Of a stretch of 64,000 bases of DNA, positions 44,301 to 52,817 are shown piece by piece; positions within the stretch are counted from its first letter, which is position 1; each line of letters begins with the position of its first letter. The notes below the pieces were generated by a model that saw only the letters and a list, made by a program, of their open reading frames with translations, did no database searches and was not told the origin of the DNA. The stretch is from a bacterium (GTDB lineage: Bacteria; Oederibacteriota; CAKKQC01), in assembly GCA_919901855.1 (NCBI GenBank), contig CAKKQC010000063.1, forward strand, positions 1-64,000. The letters run 5' to 3'. The translations under genes were made by a program, and so were the position numbers.

Positions 44301-45872
44301 CCCCCAGGAGGCGCCCGCGCGGTACGTCATGAGCGCGTGGGGCACGGGCTTGTTAGGCAGGCCGGTGATCGTGCGCTCGAACTCGTGCACCTCGCCCCGG
44401 AACGCGCGCGCGTCGTCGGGGAGCTCGAGCTTCAGCTCGTTGAAGAACGCGGCGTCCGGCAGGGCCGCGGCCAGCAGGTCCCCGATCGTCGCGATCTGGC
44501 GCCCCAGGTTCCCCTGGTTGACGGCGGCGGCGGTGTCGGCGGGCGTGTCGCACCGGTCCCGCGCGTCGAACGGCGTCGCGAACGTGAGGCCGGGAGTCCC
44601 CGTCTGCGTCGCCACCTCCGCGTCGAACGCGGCCCGCCATCCCAGGAGGTCCTTCCAGCTCCGCGTGGGCGGCGCCACGCCGTTGAGATAGCGCTCTCCC
44701 GCCCCCGTCTTCCCCCAGAGCTTCTCCGCATGGGCGTCGAGGACGCGGGCCGTCCCCGCCAGCGCGTTCTGCGCGAGCAGGTGCGTATCCCATCCGTAGT
44801 AGAACGTGCCTTGCGAGAAGGAGGCCACGCGGGCGTCGCCGCTGGAGAGGTCGAGCCCGACGAACAGGTCCGCCTTGATCGCCTCTTCGGCCGTGATCGA
44901 CCGGGTGAAGAACTCCCGTTTCCGGATGTGGCGCACGAGGAAGTCGGCGGTGCCCGCGAAGACGTGGTTGTGGCCCGACGTCGCCACGAAGCACAGCGAC
45001 GGAGGCACCGGCGCCGACGCGAAGCGGCGCGCGAGCTCGAGCAGCGCGATCAGTCCCCCGGCCTCCTCCCCGCCGGGCGCGAGGGCGGGCACGACCGACA
45101 TGCTGTCCGTGTACGCCTGGAGGATCACGGTCTTGTCCCGCCACGCGGCCTTCGACGTCTGGTCGTCGGAGGGGAACCTGATCGGCGACCCGCGACGCCA
45201 GCCGATGATGTTCGCGGTCCGGATCTCGGCCCAGCCCACCCGCGAGCGCAGGGTCGCGCGCACGCCCCTACGGGCGGCTGCGACCAGGGGCGCGACGGAC
45301 GCGCCCGGCGCCCACACGCGCGGCAGGTCGGCCGGCACGTCGAGGAAGAGGTCCTCGGCTTCGGCGCGGGCGAGGCCGGCGCCGCCGGCGGGAGGAATGA
45401 AGACGACGGCCGCGGCCCCGAGGATGAACGGCGTCGTCCAGCCCAGCGGACCTCCGGCGCACGGGAGGCGGACGAGCACGATCGCGCCCTCGACCTCGCA
45501 GCCGTCGAGCGCGGTCGCCTCCCCGTGCCCGCCGTCCACGAGCGCGCCCGTGACTCCGTCGCGCGGCGTTACCGGGCACTGGACGCGGTTGGGCCAGACG
45601 GCGTGCAGGACCACGTCACGCAGCCCCGGCCCCTGGATCGTGACCCCCTCCTCCACCGGCGCCACGACGATCACGGGCTCGCGGTGCACGTCCGTGAGCC
45701 CGTATGCCCGGAACGCCCGCTCGACCTCGTCGAGGGTCGCTCGGTGTCCGGGCGACCCGGCGTACCGGGTCGGCGCCCCGGCGAACTTCAGCAGCCAGCC
45801 CGGCACGTCCGCCCGAGCGGCCGGCGCCAACGCCGTCAGGAGGACCGCGGCAAAGAACCGGCGAGCGATCAC
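41358..45872 (-). CDS. Giant M28-peptidase-like / FtsX-like permease fusion
   Basis: This 1504-residue protein starts with a signal peptide (cleavage likely after ARA, near residue 20). Residues ~40-480 resemble an M28 aminopeptidase with a PA-like insertion, but key ligands look altered: AYTDS where family members have HxD, GGEEAGG for the D-x-x-SG metal loop and SGHNH for the GEE segment. A further extracellular region follows, then helices near 815-960, a second large outer domain, and an FtsX/MacB-type three-helix core (about 1220-1335) with LIVLNTMMGSVHERTREIS, plus a cytoplasmic C-terminal domain. No ATPase is adjacent. The GTG overlaps the murI stop as GTGA. Confidence 0.8.
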   Translation of the reverse strand: MIARRFFAAVLLTALAPAARADVPGWLLKFAGAPTRYAGSPGHRATLDEVERAFRAYGLTDVHREPVIVVAPVEEGVTIQGPGLRDVVLHAVWPNRVQCPVTPRDGVTGALVDGGHGEATALDGCEVEGAIVLVRLPCAGGPLGWTTPFILGAAAVVFIPPAGGAGLARAEAEDLFLDVPADLPRVWAPGASVAPLVAAARRGVRATLRSRVGWAEIRTANIIGWRRGSPIRFPSDDQTSKAAWRDKTVILQAYTDSMSVVPALAPGGEEAGGLIALLELARRFASAPVPPSLCFVATSGHNHVFAGTADFLVRHIRKREFFTRSITAEEAIKADLFVGLDLSSGDARVASFSQGTFYYGWDTHLLAQNALAGTARVLDAHAEKLWGKTGAGERYLNGVAPPTRSWKDLLGWRAAFDAEVATQTGTPGLTFATPFDARDRCDTPADTAAAVNQGNLGRQIATIGDLLAAALPDAAFFNELKLELPDDARAFRGEVHEFERTITGLPNKPVPHALMTYRAGASWGGGSLSRKTYGTVRGLHAWFSRTDPALSRSETGTFRVPLVRIAEYWQWVMLELEGWTFDADGRIAMSRDLGPLTKNQFSPSVGFQEREGKTLHLLFRCSPLTILEPVDARYLRFLDWITLTDGRDQPFMNEGFSIVANQATAQEAFTPAVVIFAPRMPEVETRVKALLTTGPFGLQGVFTGADEGLLDPARAGFELSEAQGRGYAASRRVLTRAPFEGAKDLWALDDARGRTLKRYNVRNFRIEALHERAHDGLVEAREAWRKRKYGAFLEAARRAWGYEARAYPEFRTVANDLVRTVVFYCVLLLPFSFCLERLFFSFTDLRRQIVATATFFVVAFLALSQVHPAFRISSNPVIIFLAFIILALGLFVLAIITSKFQRELKRMKGERGDYEAVDIGRVSATVAALLLGLSNLRKRPLRTALTVTTIVVLTFTVLSMVSLSSTISFFRLPRGTNPSYTGALVREMAWQSLQPPVETYLRSALEPDAEVLPRSWVMARVREESLILDIECGDRHATLSALLGLTAGEVAVLRPKATAGLRGRWFAPGERTACILPEAVAARLGASLGSRVRVRGVELTVVGLVDGKRLGDWRDLDGESIAPAKFKVSRGRYNWEAGGEPAPTKSPTERFTDSEHYGGDTIAIVPHVLALSLEGHLRSVAVIPRPGVDATKVLGRVKEFLTRAAVIALVSDGQKTSLLTSIGAVSVSGTLDLLLPILLVSLIVLNTMMGSVHERTREISIFSSVGLAPSHIGALFVAEAFVVAVVGVVLGYLFAQIVASVLLRSGTLAGLSLNYSSSAAVGACVVVIAAVMLSTIYPARKASQLSVPDVTRHWKLPPAEGDRLRFDFPFTVGQNDLVGLFTYLAALFRAYRDSSIGSFATDGVIQRRTVDGIAIEMACWLAPYDLGISQQATFEAIPMNVPGLYRVQVTLDRLSGETGSWHRQNRRFLTALRKRFLVWRLFGPEIKARYAEEGARRMEEGARG

Positions 45873-46708
45873 GCCCGGCCTCCCGCCGTCACGCTGGCGG
45901 CCCGGACCCGGACGTCGACCTTGACGAGGCGGCCCAGCGGCGCGCCCAGGAAGCGCCGTGCGAATTGTGGGAACATGCCGCCCGTGTCGGTGAGGCAGAA
46001 GGTAACGCGGCCGCGGGGACCGCGCACGCGCAGGAGGTTCCGCTCCCCCAACTCCGCGCGCACGGCGCGGAGCACGGCGCCGGATGCGTCCACGAGCATG
46101 ACCCGGGTACCCAGCACGTCCCGGAGCACGGACTTGATGAGGGGGTAGTGCGTGCATCCGAGGATGACGGTGTCGACGCGCGCGGCCTTGAGCGGCGCGA
46201 GGTAACTCATCGCCACCTGCCGGGTCACGGGAGTCCTCGCCCAGCCTTCCTCGATCAGGGGCACGAACAGCGGACACGCCCGCGCGAACACGCGGACACC
46301 CGGAGCCGCCGCGGCCAGCCGCCGCTGGTAGGCCCCCGACGCGATCATCGTCCGCGTCCCGACCACGCCGATCCGCCCGGACCGGGTGCGCGCCACGGCC
46401 TCCCGGACGCCGGGATCGATCACGCCGACCACGGGAAGACGCATCGACCTTTCGAGCCCGTCGAGCGCGACGGCCGAGGCCGTGTTGCAGGCGACGACGG
46501 CGACCTTCACGCCCCGGCGCTTGAGAAACCCGAGGTGCGCGCGCACGAGCCCGCGGACGGTGTCCGGGGACTTCGTGCCGTAGGGCAGATTAGCGGTGTC
46601 CCCGAAGTAGACGAGGGATTCCCGGGGCAGGCCGCGCCGGAGCGCCCGGAAGACCGTGAGACCCCCGACGCCGGAGTCGAAGATGCCGATGGGCCGGCTC
46701 AAAGTCAC
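45869..46708 (-). CDS. murI: Glutamate racemase
   Basis: The 279-residue enzyme makes D-glutamate for peptidoglycan. Both catalytic cysteines are present, in VACNTAS and LGCTHYPL, together with the N-terminal IGIFDSGVGGLTV and YFGDTANLPYG signatures. The GTG at 46708 overlaps the stop of the upstream glycosyltransferase gene as GTGA, and the gene in turn overlaps the peptidase-like fusion by GTGA. Finding it inside this membrane operon suggests a link between cell-wall supply and the surrounding envelope genes. Confidence 0.96.
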   Translation of the reverse strand: MTLSRPIGIFDSGVGGLTVFRALRRGLPRESLVYFGDTANLPYGTKSPDTVRGLVRAHLGFLKRRGVKVAVVACNTASAVALDGLERSMRLPVVGVIDPGVREAVARTRSGRIGVVGTRTMIASGAYQRRLAAAAPGVRVFARACPLFVPLIEEGWARTPVTRQVAMSYLAPLKAARVDTVILGCTHYPLIKSVLRDVLGTRVMLVDASGAVLRAVRAELGERNLLRVRGPRGRVTFCLTDTGGMFPQFARRFLGAPLGRLVKVDVRVRAASVTAGGRA

Positions 46709-49644
46709 TTCCGCCTCCCCCCGACCATCTGGCGGACGCGTGCCATCTTGGCCTTGAGCTCGGCGTCGCCCGGCTTCCCGGCCAGCAGGGGCTCCCCCAG
46801 GCTGAGAGCGAGGTCCCACCGGCGCATTGACAGGGCGAGCTCGAAGGCCCGGTCGCGGGCCGCCTCCATGCCGCCCCCGATCGTGAGCGCGTCGAGGTAC
46901 CGCCCGAGGGCCCGCTCAAACTGCTTGTCCAGCTCGAGCAGGATGCCGAGGTTGTAGTAGACGACGCCCGTCGGGTAGCCGTACGTGATCGCGCGCTCGT
47001 AGTCCGCCATCGCCTGCTTCGGCTTCTTCAACAGGCTGAAGGCGTAGCCCCGGTACGCATAGGCGTGGCTCGCCCGGGGCAGCGCGCGCACGAGGTCTTC
47101 GCAGACGGCGAGCGCCTCCTCGGTCCGAGCGCGCTTGAAGAGGTCGTCCGCCTGGCCCACCAGCGCCCGGCCCCGCGCGGCGGCCTCGGCCGAGTGGAAG
47201 AAGGACGGCATGCCCTGCTTGCGGCGTTCCGGGGGCAGGGGCTTCTCGAGCAGCTCGAAGAGGAAAACGCCGTGGCTGGTAAACACGGGCTTGCCGTAGG
47301 TGTTCCACATGTCGATGAACGTGTTCCGCGGCCGCTCACCCCAGTCGAAGATCCCGTACCGCGAGTACTCCTCGCCGCGGGCCTCGTACGAGATCAGATG
47401 AGTGACCCGCATGCGCTTCAGGGCCCGGCGCAGGTCGGCCGGCGAGGACGCCGCCTTCGCGAGCTCCCCGAGCGTCGAGCGGTCGTAGATGCTGTTGCAG
47501 ATCCGCCGGCGGCGCAGGTAGAAGCTCTCGTCGCCGCTGACGAACAGCACCCGGTCCCCGTCGTGAAGCGCGGAAGAGGCCGATTCCACGGTCTCGTAGT
47601 ATTGCACGCCCAGCCGCAGCAGTCCCAGCCGGTCTAGATGCGCGGTGGTGTAGGGCACGAGCGCGTTGTTGGAGAAGCGGTTATGCACCTCGCCCCACGC
47701 CCCGATGAGCAGGATCCACGCGGTCGAAAGCGTCACGACCCCGCGCGCGAGCCAGGATCCCCGGCCCAGCCGGGCCGCAACGAACGCGATCGCGACCGAA
47801 CCCATCGCCATGACCGGGAACAGGAACCGCGTCTGCTGGGACGAGGTCGCCCACAGCACGAACGTCACCCCGGTCGAGATCGCGAGGAACCGGACCACCT
47901 CGGGCACGCCGGGAAAGAGGAAGAGACAGGGCAGCAGGAGCAGGGCGAAGGGGTTCAGCGTGAAGGTCCCGAAGTCCGAGATGTCGATCGACGCCATCGC
48001 CGGCATCATGAGCCAGCTCCGCAGGCTCCCGTGGCCCGTCCCGTACTTGACGTTGTCGCCCATCCACGTCGCGAAGAGGCCGGCATCCCACCGGATCGCG
48101 GGGAAGACCTTGTAGAGGAACGGGAAGAACGGGTCGCCGACGAGGAGCCAGCTCTTGGCGAGCCATACGCCCGTCCATGCGGAAGCCCACCCGACCGGAA
48201 CCGTCAGCTCGCGAACGAGCTGGCGGGGTGAAGCACCCCGGCGCAGACGAGCGAGCACCCACCAGCCCAGCATGAGGCCCGAGGCCCAGATGCCGATGTA
48301 CTTCGTCCCCTGCGCAAACCCGAAGAACCATCCCGCGACGAAGAGCCATGCGAGGGGCGGCGGCTCATTGGCCGTCGCCCTGACCCACTTCATGGCCCGG
48401 ACAAACGCGAGCGTGGCCAGGATCTCGCACCACGTCATTCCCAGCTCGACCATCGTGATGTGGTGCAGGAACCGCATCGTGGGCTGGGAGAGGAAGATCG
48501 CGGCCGCGAGGAGGCCGCCGGTGTGGCCGAGCAGGGCCCGGCCGAGGGCGTAACTCCCCCACGCCGCCAGTCCGCCCTGCGCCCAGTGCAGGAGCTTGGG
48601 CGCGACGTCCTCGCCGAGCGCGAGGAAGAACGTGTACTGCATCTCCTGGAGGAACGGAAAGTTGGAGAAGAACGTGTGCGCGAGCCGGACGATCTTGTGC
48701 TCCACGATCCACTGCTCGGGCACCGCGAGGTGGTAGACGAGGGAGTCGTAGAACCACTCGGGCTCGAACGCGGGCAGGAAGTTGCCCACGATGACGATGG
48801 CGATGACGGCCACGAGCAGGGCGTCGACGGACCTGCCGACGATCCGGGACGACGCGAACATCCGGTAGAGGAGGCACCAGATCAGGGCCGCCGCGGCGGC
48901 CCATGCGAGCAGGAACCCGGCCTCCCCCCAACTTACGGCGTGCCGGCGCAGGTAGGCCTCCACGAGGAGCCCGAGCCCCGCCAGGCACGCGGCGCTGACG
49001 GCGGCGCAGAGCCCGAGCGGCAGCCACTCGAGCCGGCCGGGACCGGACATCGAAAGAGGAGCGCCCTCTCCCGCCGTCAGGGAGGAGTCTCCCGTCAGAC
49101 CGGTGGCCGTCTTGAGCCGGGTCCAGGGCGCCCTCCACCACCGCCCCCGCGCGGCACCCACGCCGAGCGCGACGGCCAGGAGCGCCCAGAACGGGCCGCC
49201 GGTCAGCGCCCCCACGAGCCCGAGTCCGAGGGTCGCCGTCCCCAGAATCCCGTTCCCGAGCCCTACCGAGAGCAGGAACGACCAGCGCGGCGCGATCGGC
49301 CGGCCCAGCGCCCACCGCAGGGCCCGGCGCCCCGCCAGCCACGAGAGCGCGAGGTAGCAGGCCAGCAGGGCGACCGACCTCGTGTTGTTCAGCCACATGT
49401 TCACGAAGACCATGCCGTTCGGGGTGAGGAACCGCTGGTCCCGCCGCCAATACTCGGCGAAGAGCTGGGGCTCGATCGGGAACTGGCGCCAATAGACGAC
49501 GAAGAAGCCGAGGCTGACGAGGAAGAACGGCAGGGCGAACCAGCGCGGGTCCCCTCGCAGGAGCGGAGGTTCCGGGGGAGGCGGAATAGGGCCGCCCTTC
49601 GGGTTCGCAGATGCCGGCGGCACCGGGTTTTTCGGGCTTTTCAT
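46705..49644 (-). CDS. Membrane glycosyltransferase (GT39/PMT-like) with C-terminal TPR domain
   Basis: The 979-residue protein has a Pro-rich N-terminal tail and about 14 membrane helices. The motif FYDSLVYHLAVPEQWIVEHK (near residue 300) resembles the first outer loop of dolichyl-phosphate-sugar transferases (catalytic Asp). A soluble domain and three TPR repeats follow over the last ~200 residues. It resembles the two DUF2723 proteins in layout but not closely in sequence. ATG at 49644 has no ribosome site; TACGAT lies nine bases upstream. It leads the operon with murI, the peptidase-like fusion and two OPT-like transporters. Its substrate is unknown. Confidence 0.8.
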   Translation of the reverse strand: MKSPKNPVPPASANPKGGPIPPPPEPPLLRGDPRWFALPFFLVSLGFFVVYWRQFPIEPQLFAEYWRRDQRFLTPNGMVFVNMWLNNTRSVALLACYLALSWLAGRRALRWALGRPIAPRWSFLLSVGLGNGILGTATLGLGLVGALTGGPFWALLAVALGVGAARGRWWRAPWTRLKTATGLTGDSSLTAGEGAPLSMSGPGRLEWLPLGLCAAVSAACLAGLGLLVEAYLRRHAVSWGEAGFLLAWAAAAALIWCLLYRMFASSRIVGRSVDALLVAVIAIVIVGNFLPAFEPEWFYDSLVYHLAVPEQWIVEHKIVRLAHTFFSNFPFLQEMQYTFFLALGEDVAPKLLHWAQGGLAAWGSYALGRALLGHTGGLLAAAIFLSQPTMRFLHHITMVELGMTWCEILATLAFVRAMKWVRATANEPPPLAWLFVAGWFFGFAQGTKYIGIWASGLMLGWWVLARLRRGASPRQLVRELTVPVGWASAWTGVWLAKSWLLVGDPFFPFLYKVFPAIRWDAGLFATWMGDNVKYGTGHGSLRSWLMMPAMASIDISDFGTFTLNPFALLLLPCLFLFPGVPEVVRFLAISTGVTFVLWATSSQQTRFLFPVMAMGSVAIAFVAARLGRGSWLARGVVTLSTAWILLIGAWGEVHNRFSNNALVPYTTAHLDRLGLLRLGVQYYETVESASSALHDGDRVLFVSGDESFYLRRRRICNSIYDRSTLGELAKAASSPADLRRALKRMRVTHLISYEARGEEYSRYGIFDWGERPRNTFIDMWNTYGKPVFTSHGVFLFELLEKPLPPERRKQGMPSFFHSAEAAARGRALVGQADDLFKRARTEEALAVCEDLVRALPRASHAYAYRGYAFSLLKKPKQAMADYERAITYGYPTGVVYYNLGILLELDKQFERALGRYLDALTIGGGMEAARDRAFELALSMRRWDLALSLGEPLLAGKPGDAELKAKMARVRQMVGGRRK

Positions 49645-49653
49645 GCGAAGACC

Positions 49654-49659
49654 ATCGTA
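49654..49659 (-). promoter_or_regulatory. -10 box TACGAT of the glycosyltransferase-murI operon
   Basis: On the minus strand TACGAT lies nine bases before the ATG at 49644. Together with TATGAT on the plus strand it packs two divergent promoters into the 45-base gap. Confidence 0.4.
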
Positions 49660-49676
49660 CCGCAAAGCCCAAGGTG

Positions 49677-49682
49677 TATGAT
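49677..49682 (+). promoter_or_regulatory. -10 box TATGAT, leaderless start of the agarase-like gene
   Basis: TATGAT ends seven bases before the ATG at 49690 and no ribosome binding site precedes that ATG. Confidence 0.5.
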
Positions 49683-49689
49683 CACGACC

Positions 49690-51711
49690 ATGATGGCCGA
49701 CAGGCATTCCGCCCAACGCTTGCTGGCCATCCTGTTGTTCCCGGTCATCCTTGCCTCCTGCTCGGGCCGGGAGCGCGTCCTTCAGAAGATCGGCAAGGAC
49801 GGCTACTGGCACCTCGAGCGCGTGGCCCACCGGCCCCTGCTCTCCGTGCTCGGGCGGATCCCGCTCCTGTCCTCGCTCGTCGGCGACACCGGCGACCGCT
49901 GGTGGTTCGTCTCGCCGAAAGGCGAGAGGTCATTCCTCAGGATGGTCAGCAGCGTCGGGGACGGGGAGCCCGCGTCCCGCGCCGCCTCGTTCATGGTCGA
50001 AGCCCAGCGGAACCTCACCGCCTGGGGGTTCAACGGCTTCGGTTTCTACGTGAACGAAGTCGCGTGGGCCGGAATGGACGGCAACCGTCTGCCGGCGGTG
50101 CTCTATTCCGGCGGGGGGACGATCTGGGCCGGGATCTTCGACGACTGGGTGCCCCCGACCGTGGAGGAAAGCGTGAAGGGCCAGGCGGCTTCGCTCAAGG
50201 ACGCCCGCGACGTGCTCGGGCTCTTCTACGGGCTCGACGGGGCCAGCTCGCCCCGGCTTCTCCTCCTGGCGTACGGCTCGTTCCCCCGGGAATCGCCTTC
50301 GAAGGTGCGGCTGGTCGAAGTGATCAGGAGGCGGTGCAAGGGGGATCTCAAGCAGCTCTGGGCGAGGATCCCGAACGTGAAGACCTTCGAGGAACTGCTC
50401 GACAAGCGCAACTGGGAAGCATACGACGGCGCGGACGAGGACGGAGAGGCGTTCGCGAAGGAGCTCTACGGGGAGTACGGCGCGATCGTCCGCAAGTCGT
50501 TGCGGGCGCACATGCCGAACTACCTGGCCTTGGGGCCCGTGCTCTGGCCGGACACTCCCATCCCCGTGCTCCGGGCCCTGGCGCCGCACGTGGACGCGCT
50601 GTCGATCTTCCTCACCTCCGCCGACGGACGGCTCTCCCGGCGCTACTTCGAGGAGGCCTCCCGGGCCACCGGCAAGCCCATCCTGATCTGGGCGGCGGGC
50701 CCCCAGCTCAGGGAAGGTCAGGGACTCGCCGTCGAGACGGAGGCCGGGCAGGCGATCAGCTTCCGCCGGATGGCGAGCGGGAGCGCCGCGCTTCCGTTCG
50801 TGGCGGGTTTCTGCTGGACCAAGTACCGCGACGGCCGGGAAGACAACGTGGCCCTGCTCGACCGCAACGGGAACCGCCGCGATCAGGTGCTCAACACCAT
50901 TATGGAGACCAACGGCCAGCTCGACCGTATCCATGCCGAGGGTGCGGAAGGCTACTACCCCGAGTACTACCAGGAGGACCGGTTCGCCGCCGGTACGCCC
51001 CGCCAGGACCTCCGGCGCCTGCCGAAGCCGCTGGCCGTGGACGGGGACCTGGCGGATTGGCCCGCGCGGGGATTCTGGCTGGAAAACGTCAAGCTCGCCC
51101 GGGACCTTGATCCCGTCGTGTTCGCGGGGGCGAGGATCGGCTGGGACCCGGCCGGCCTGTGCCTGGGCGTCGAAGTGCAGGACGACGCGGTGGAGCTGCT
51201 CGACCCGCGGGTCTACTGGGTCGCCGCGGACTTCGTGGAGGTCCTCATCGAGGGCTCCGGCAAGCGGCTGTCCCGCTACGCGCCCTCAACGTCGCATGTC
51301 GTCCTCCTCCCCCGGGGCGGCGGACAGGACGGAACCTCCGCGCTTGCCATGATCATGCACCACGAAGGCGACCGGTGGAACGCGAACCAGTACGACGCTA
51401 AGGCCATCGAGACGGGTTCGTCGTTCTTCCGGGGCCGCCGCGAGTTCGACCACGTCGCGGGGATCGGCCGGTTCACGCGCAGCACCCGCGTCAGCCTGCG
51501 CGAGTCCTCGTGGAAGCTGGAAGCCCGCATCCCGTGGGCCTCGATCGGCATCGAGCCGAAGCCGGGCGAAAAGATCAGGTTCAACCTGATCGTGCACCGC
51601 ATGGGCATGCGCGAAGAGGAGGCGTTCTGGGCGGCTCCGCGGGATCGGGAGACGCTCGGCTCCCCGGCCGCCTGGGGACAGCTCACGATCGCGGACGAGG
51701 GGAAGCCTTGA
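49690..51711 (+). CDS. Agarase-like glycoside hydrolase lipoprotein with CBM9-like domain
   Basis: The 673-residue lipoprotein has a signal ending in the lipobox LASC (about residues 21-24). Residues ~60-440 resemble the TIM barrel of beta-agarase-type glycosidases (WWFVSPKGERSFLR at the entry, YLALGPVLWPDTPIP, KPILIWAAG). Residues ~450-670 are a CBM9/DOMON-like beta-sandwich beginning KPLAVDGDLADWP and ending with WKLEARIPWASIG. It probably binds and cleaves a surface-exposed or algal/plant polysaccharide. It is followed, with a TTGA overlap, by another carbohydrate-binding lipoprotein. The catalytic acids cannot be assigned with certainty. Confidence 0.8.
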   Translation: MMADRHSAQRLLAILLFPVILASCSGRERVLQKIGKDGYWHLERVAHRPLLSVLGRIPLLSSLVGDTGDRWWFVSPKGERSFLRMVSSVGDGEPASRAASFMVEAQRNLTAWGFNGFGFYVNEVAWAGMDGNRLPAVLYSGGGTIWAGIFDDWVPPTVEESVKGQAASLKDARDVLGLFYGLDGASSPRLLLLAYGSFPRESPSKVRLVEVIRRRCKGDLKQLWARIPNVKTFEELLDKRNWEAYDGADEDGEAFAKELYGEYGAIVRKSLRAHMPNYLALGPVLWPDTPIPVLRALAPHVDALSIFLTSADGRLSRRYFEEASRATGKPILIWAAGPQLREGQGLAVETEAGQAISFRRMASGSAALPFVAGFCWTKYRDGREDNVALLDRNGNRRDQVLNTIMETNGQLDRIHAEGAEGYYPEYYQEDRFAAGTPRQDLRRLPKPLAVDGDLADWPARGFWLENVKLARDLDPVVFAGARIGWDPAGLCLGVEVQDDAVELLDPRVYWVAADFVEVLIEGSGKRLSRYAPSTSHVVLLPRGGGQDGTSALAMIMHHEGDRWNANQYDAKAIETGSSFFRGRREFDHVAGIGRFTRSTRVSLRESSWKLEARIPWASIGIEPKPGEKIRFNLIVHRMGMREEEAFWAAPRDRETLGSPAAWGQLTIADEGKP

Positions 51712-52817
51712 GGGCCCGCCGGCTTCCGCTCGCCGGGCTCCTACTGATGGTCACCGGCGCCTGCGTCGCCGCCCGGGTGCCGGAGACGCCCTTGCCGAAC
51801 ATCGAGGATTTCGAGCGTGTTCCGGTCGGCGGACTGGCTGGCGCGGTCACCGACCCGAACGGGAAGGCGCAGTGGTCCGCGAGCGTCGTCTCGCCGGGCC
51901 ACGGGGGCCAGCGGTGCCTTCACCTGGCCTCGATCAGGACCCTGAACCAGACCACCTGGATCCTGGAGCATCCATCGAACCTGGCCCGGTATCAGGGCAT
52001 CCGGATGTTCGCGAAGGCCAGCCGGCCCCTGGACGAGATCCACATCATGCTGGACGCCGGCGGGCGGCTGTTCTTTCGAAGTCCCGTCGGCACCGATTGG
52101 AGGGAAATCCGCGTGTCGTTCGAGGATTCGGCCGGGTACGGCCGGTTCGAACCCCGCCGGTTCCGATCGATCTCGGTGCACGCTCAATCCGCGACGGGAG
52201 ACCCGGTCGATATCTGGATCGACGACATCGCCGCCTTCGGGGAATCCCGCGCCTCCGCGTCCCTCCGGTCCCTCTTCAACGGCGACAACGGCCTCGCGTG
52301 GGTCCCCTTTTCGTGGCTGTCTCCGAACGTGCTGAATGCCTCCGAAATGGGGCTCTGGATCCTGGACTCGGCGGATAACGTCTGGGTCGATCCTTTCTTC
52401 ACCTCTCCCCAGTCCTACATGCGCGGCAACATCGCTTCGAGTCTGGGCGACGCGCGAACGGCACGGGTTCGTCTGGCGCACCTTACCGCGAGCATCGCCG
52501 GTTTCGACGGCATACTCGCCACCCTCCGGGTGGAACCTTCCGTGCCGTCCACGATCGTGAAGTTCTGGTTGTCCGAGGAAGGAGGAGAGCAGTGGCTCGC
52601 GCTCCGGGACGCACCCGCCAAGCTGGAGGACGTATCGGTTCCGTTCGGCGAGTTCTTCCCCGACGCCGCGCGTAATCTCAAGGTCCCGGCGAACGCTCAG
52701 AACGGCGTCCTCGACCTCGATCGCGTCACGATGTGGGGCGTCGAGTTGATCCCAACCACGGAAGAGCCATTTCGCGGCAGGTTGTACCTCAAGGGCGCCT
52801 GGGCCGTCAGGAAATAA
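51708..52817 (+). CDS. Carbohydrate-binding-like lipoprotein
   Basis: The ~369-residue protein starts with TTG overlapping the upstream stop (TTGA) and has AGGGGA just before it. A short export signal ends at VTGAC, a loose lipobox. The mature part looks like two jelly-roll beta-sandwich domains (IEDFERVPVGG at the first strand, VDIWIDDIAAFG near residue 170) similar to CBM11/CIA30-type carbohydrate-binding modules. It likely partners the agarase-like enzyme. Its stop abuts the convergent guaA stop with no base between. Confidence 0.75.
   Translation: MRARRLPLAGLLLMVTGACVAARVPETPLPNIEDFERVPVGGLAGAVTDPNGKAQWSASVVSPGHGGQRCLHLASIRTLNQTTWILEHPSNLARYQGIRMFAKASRPLDEIHIMLDAGGRLFFRSPVGTDWREIRVSFEDSAGYGRFEPRRFRSISVHAQSATGDPVDIWIDDIAAFGESRASASLRSLFNGDNGLAWVPFSWLSPNVLNASEMGLWILDSADNVWVDPFFTSPQSYMRGNIASSLGDARTARVRLAHLTASIAGFDGILATLRVEPSVPSTIVKFWLSEEGGEQWLALRDAPAKLEDVSVPFGEFFPDAARNLKVPANAQNGVLDLDRVTMWGVELIPTTEEPFRGRLYLKGAWAVRK

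Noticed and set aside
48460-49689. Upstream extension of the agarase-like lipoprotein frame
   Set aside because: The open frame extends 1.2 kb upstream, but the residues are shadow-like and antisense to the glycosyltransferase. The lipoprotein signal at 49690 marks the true start.
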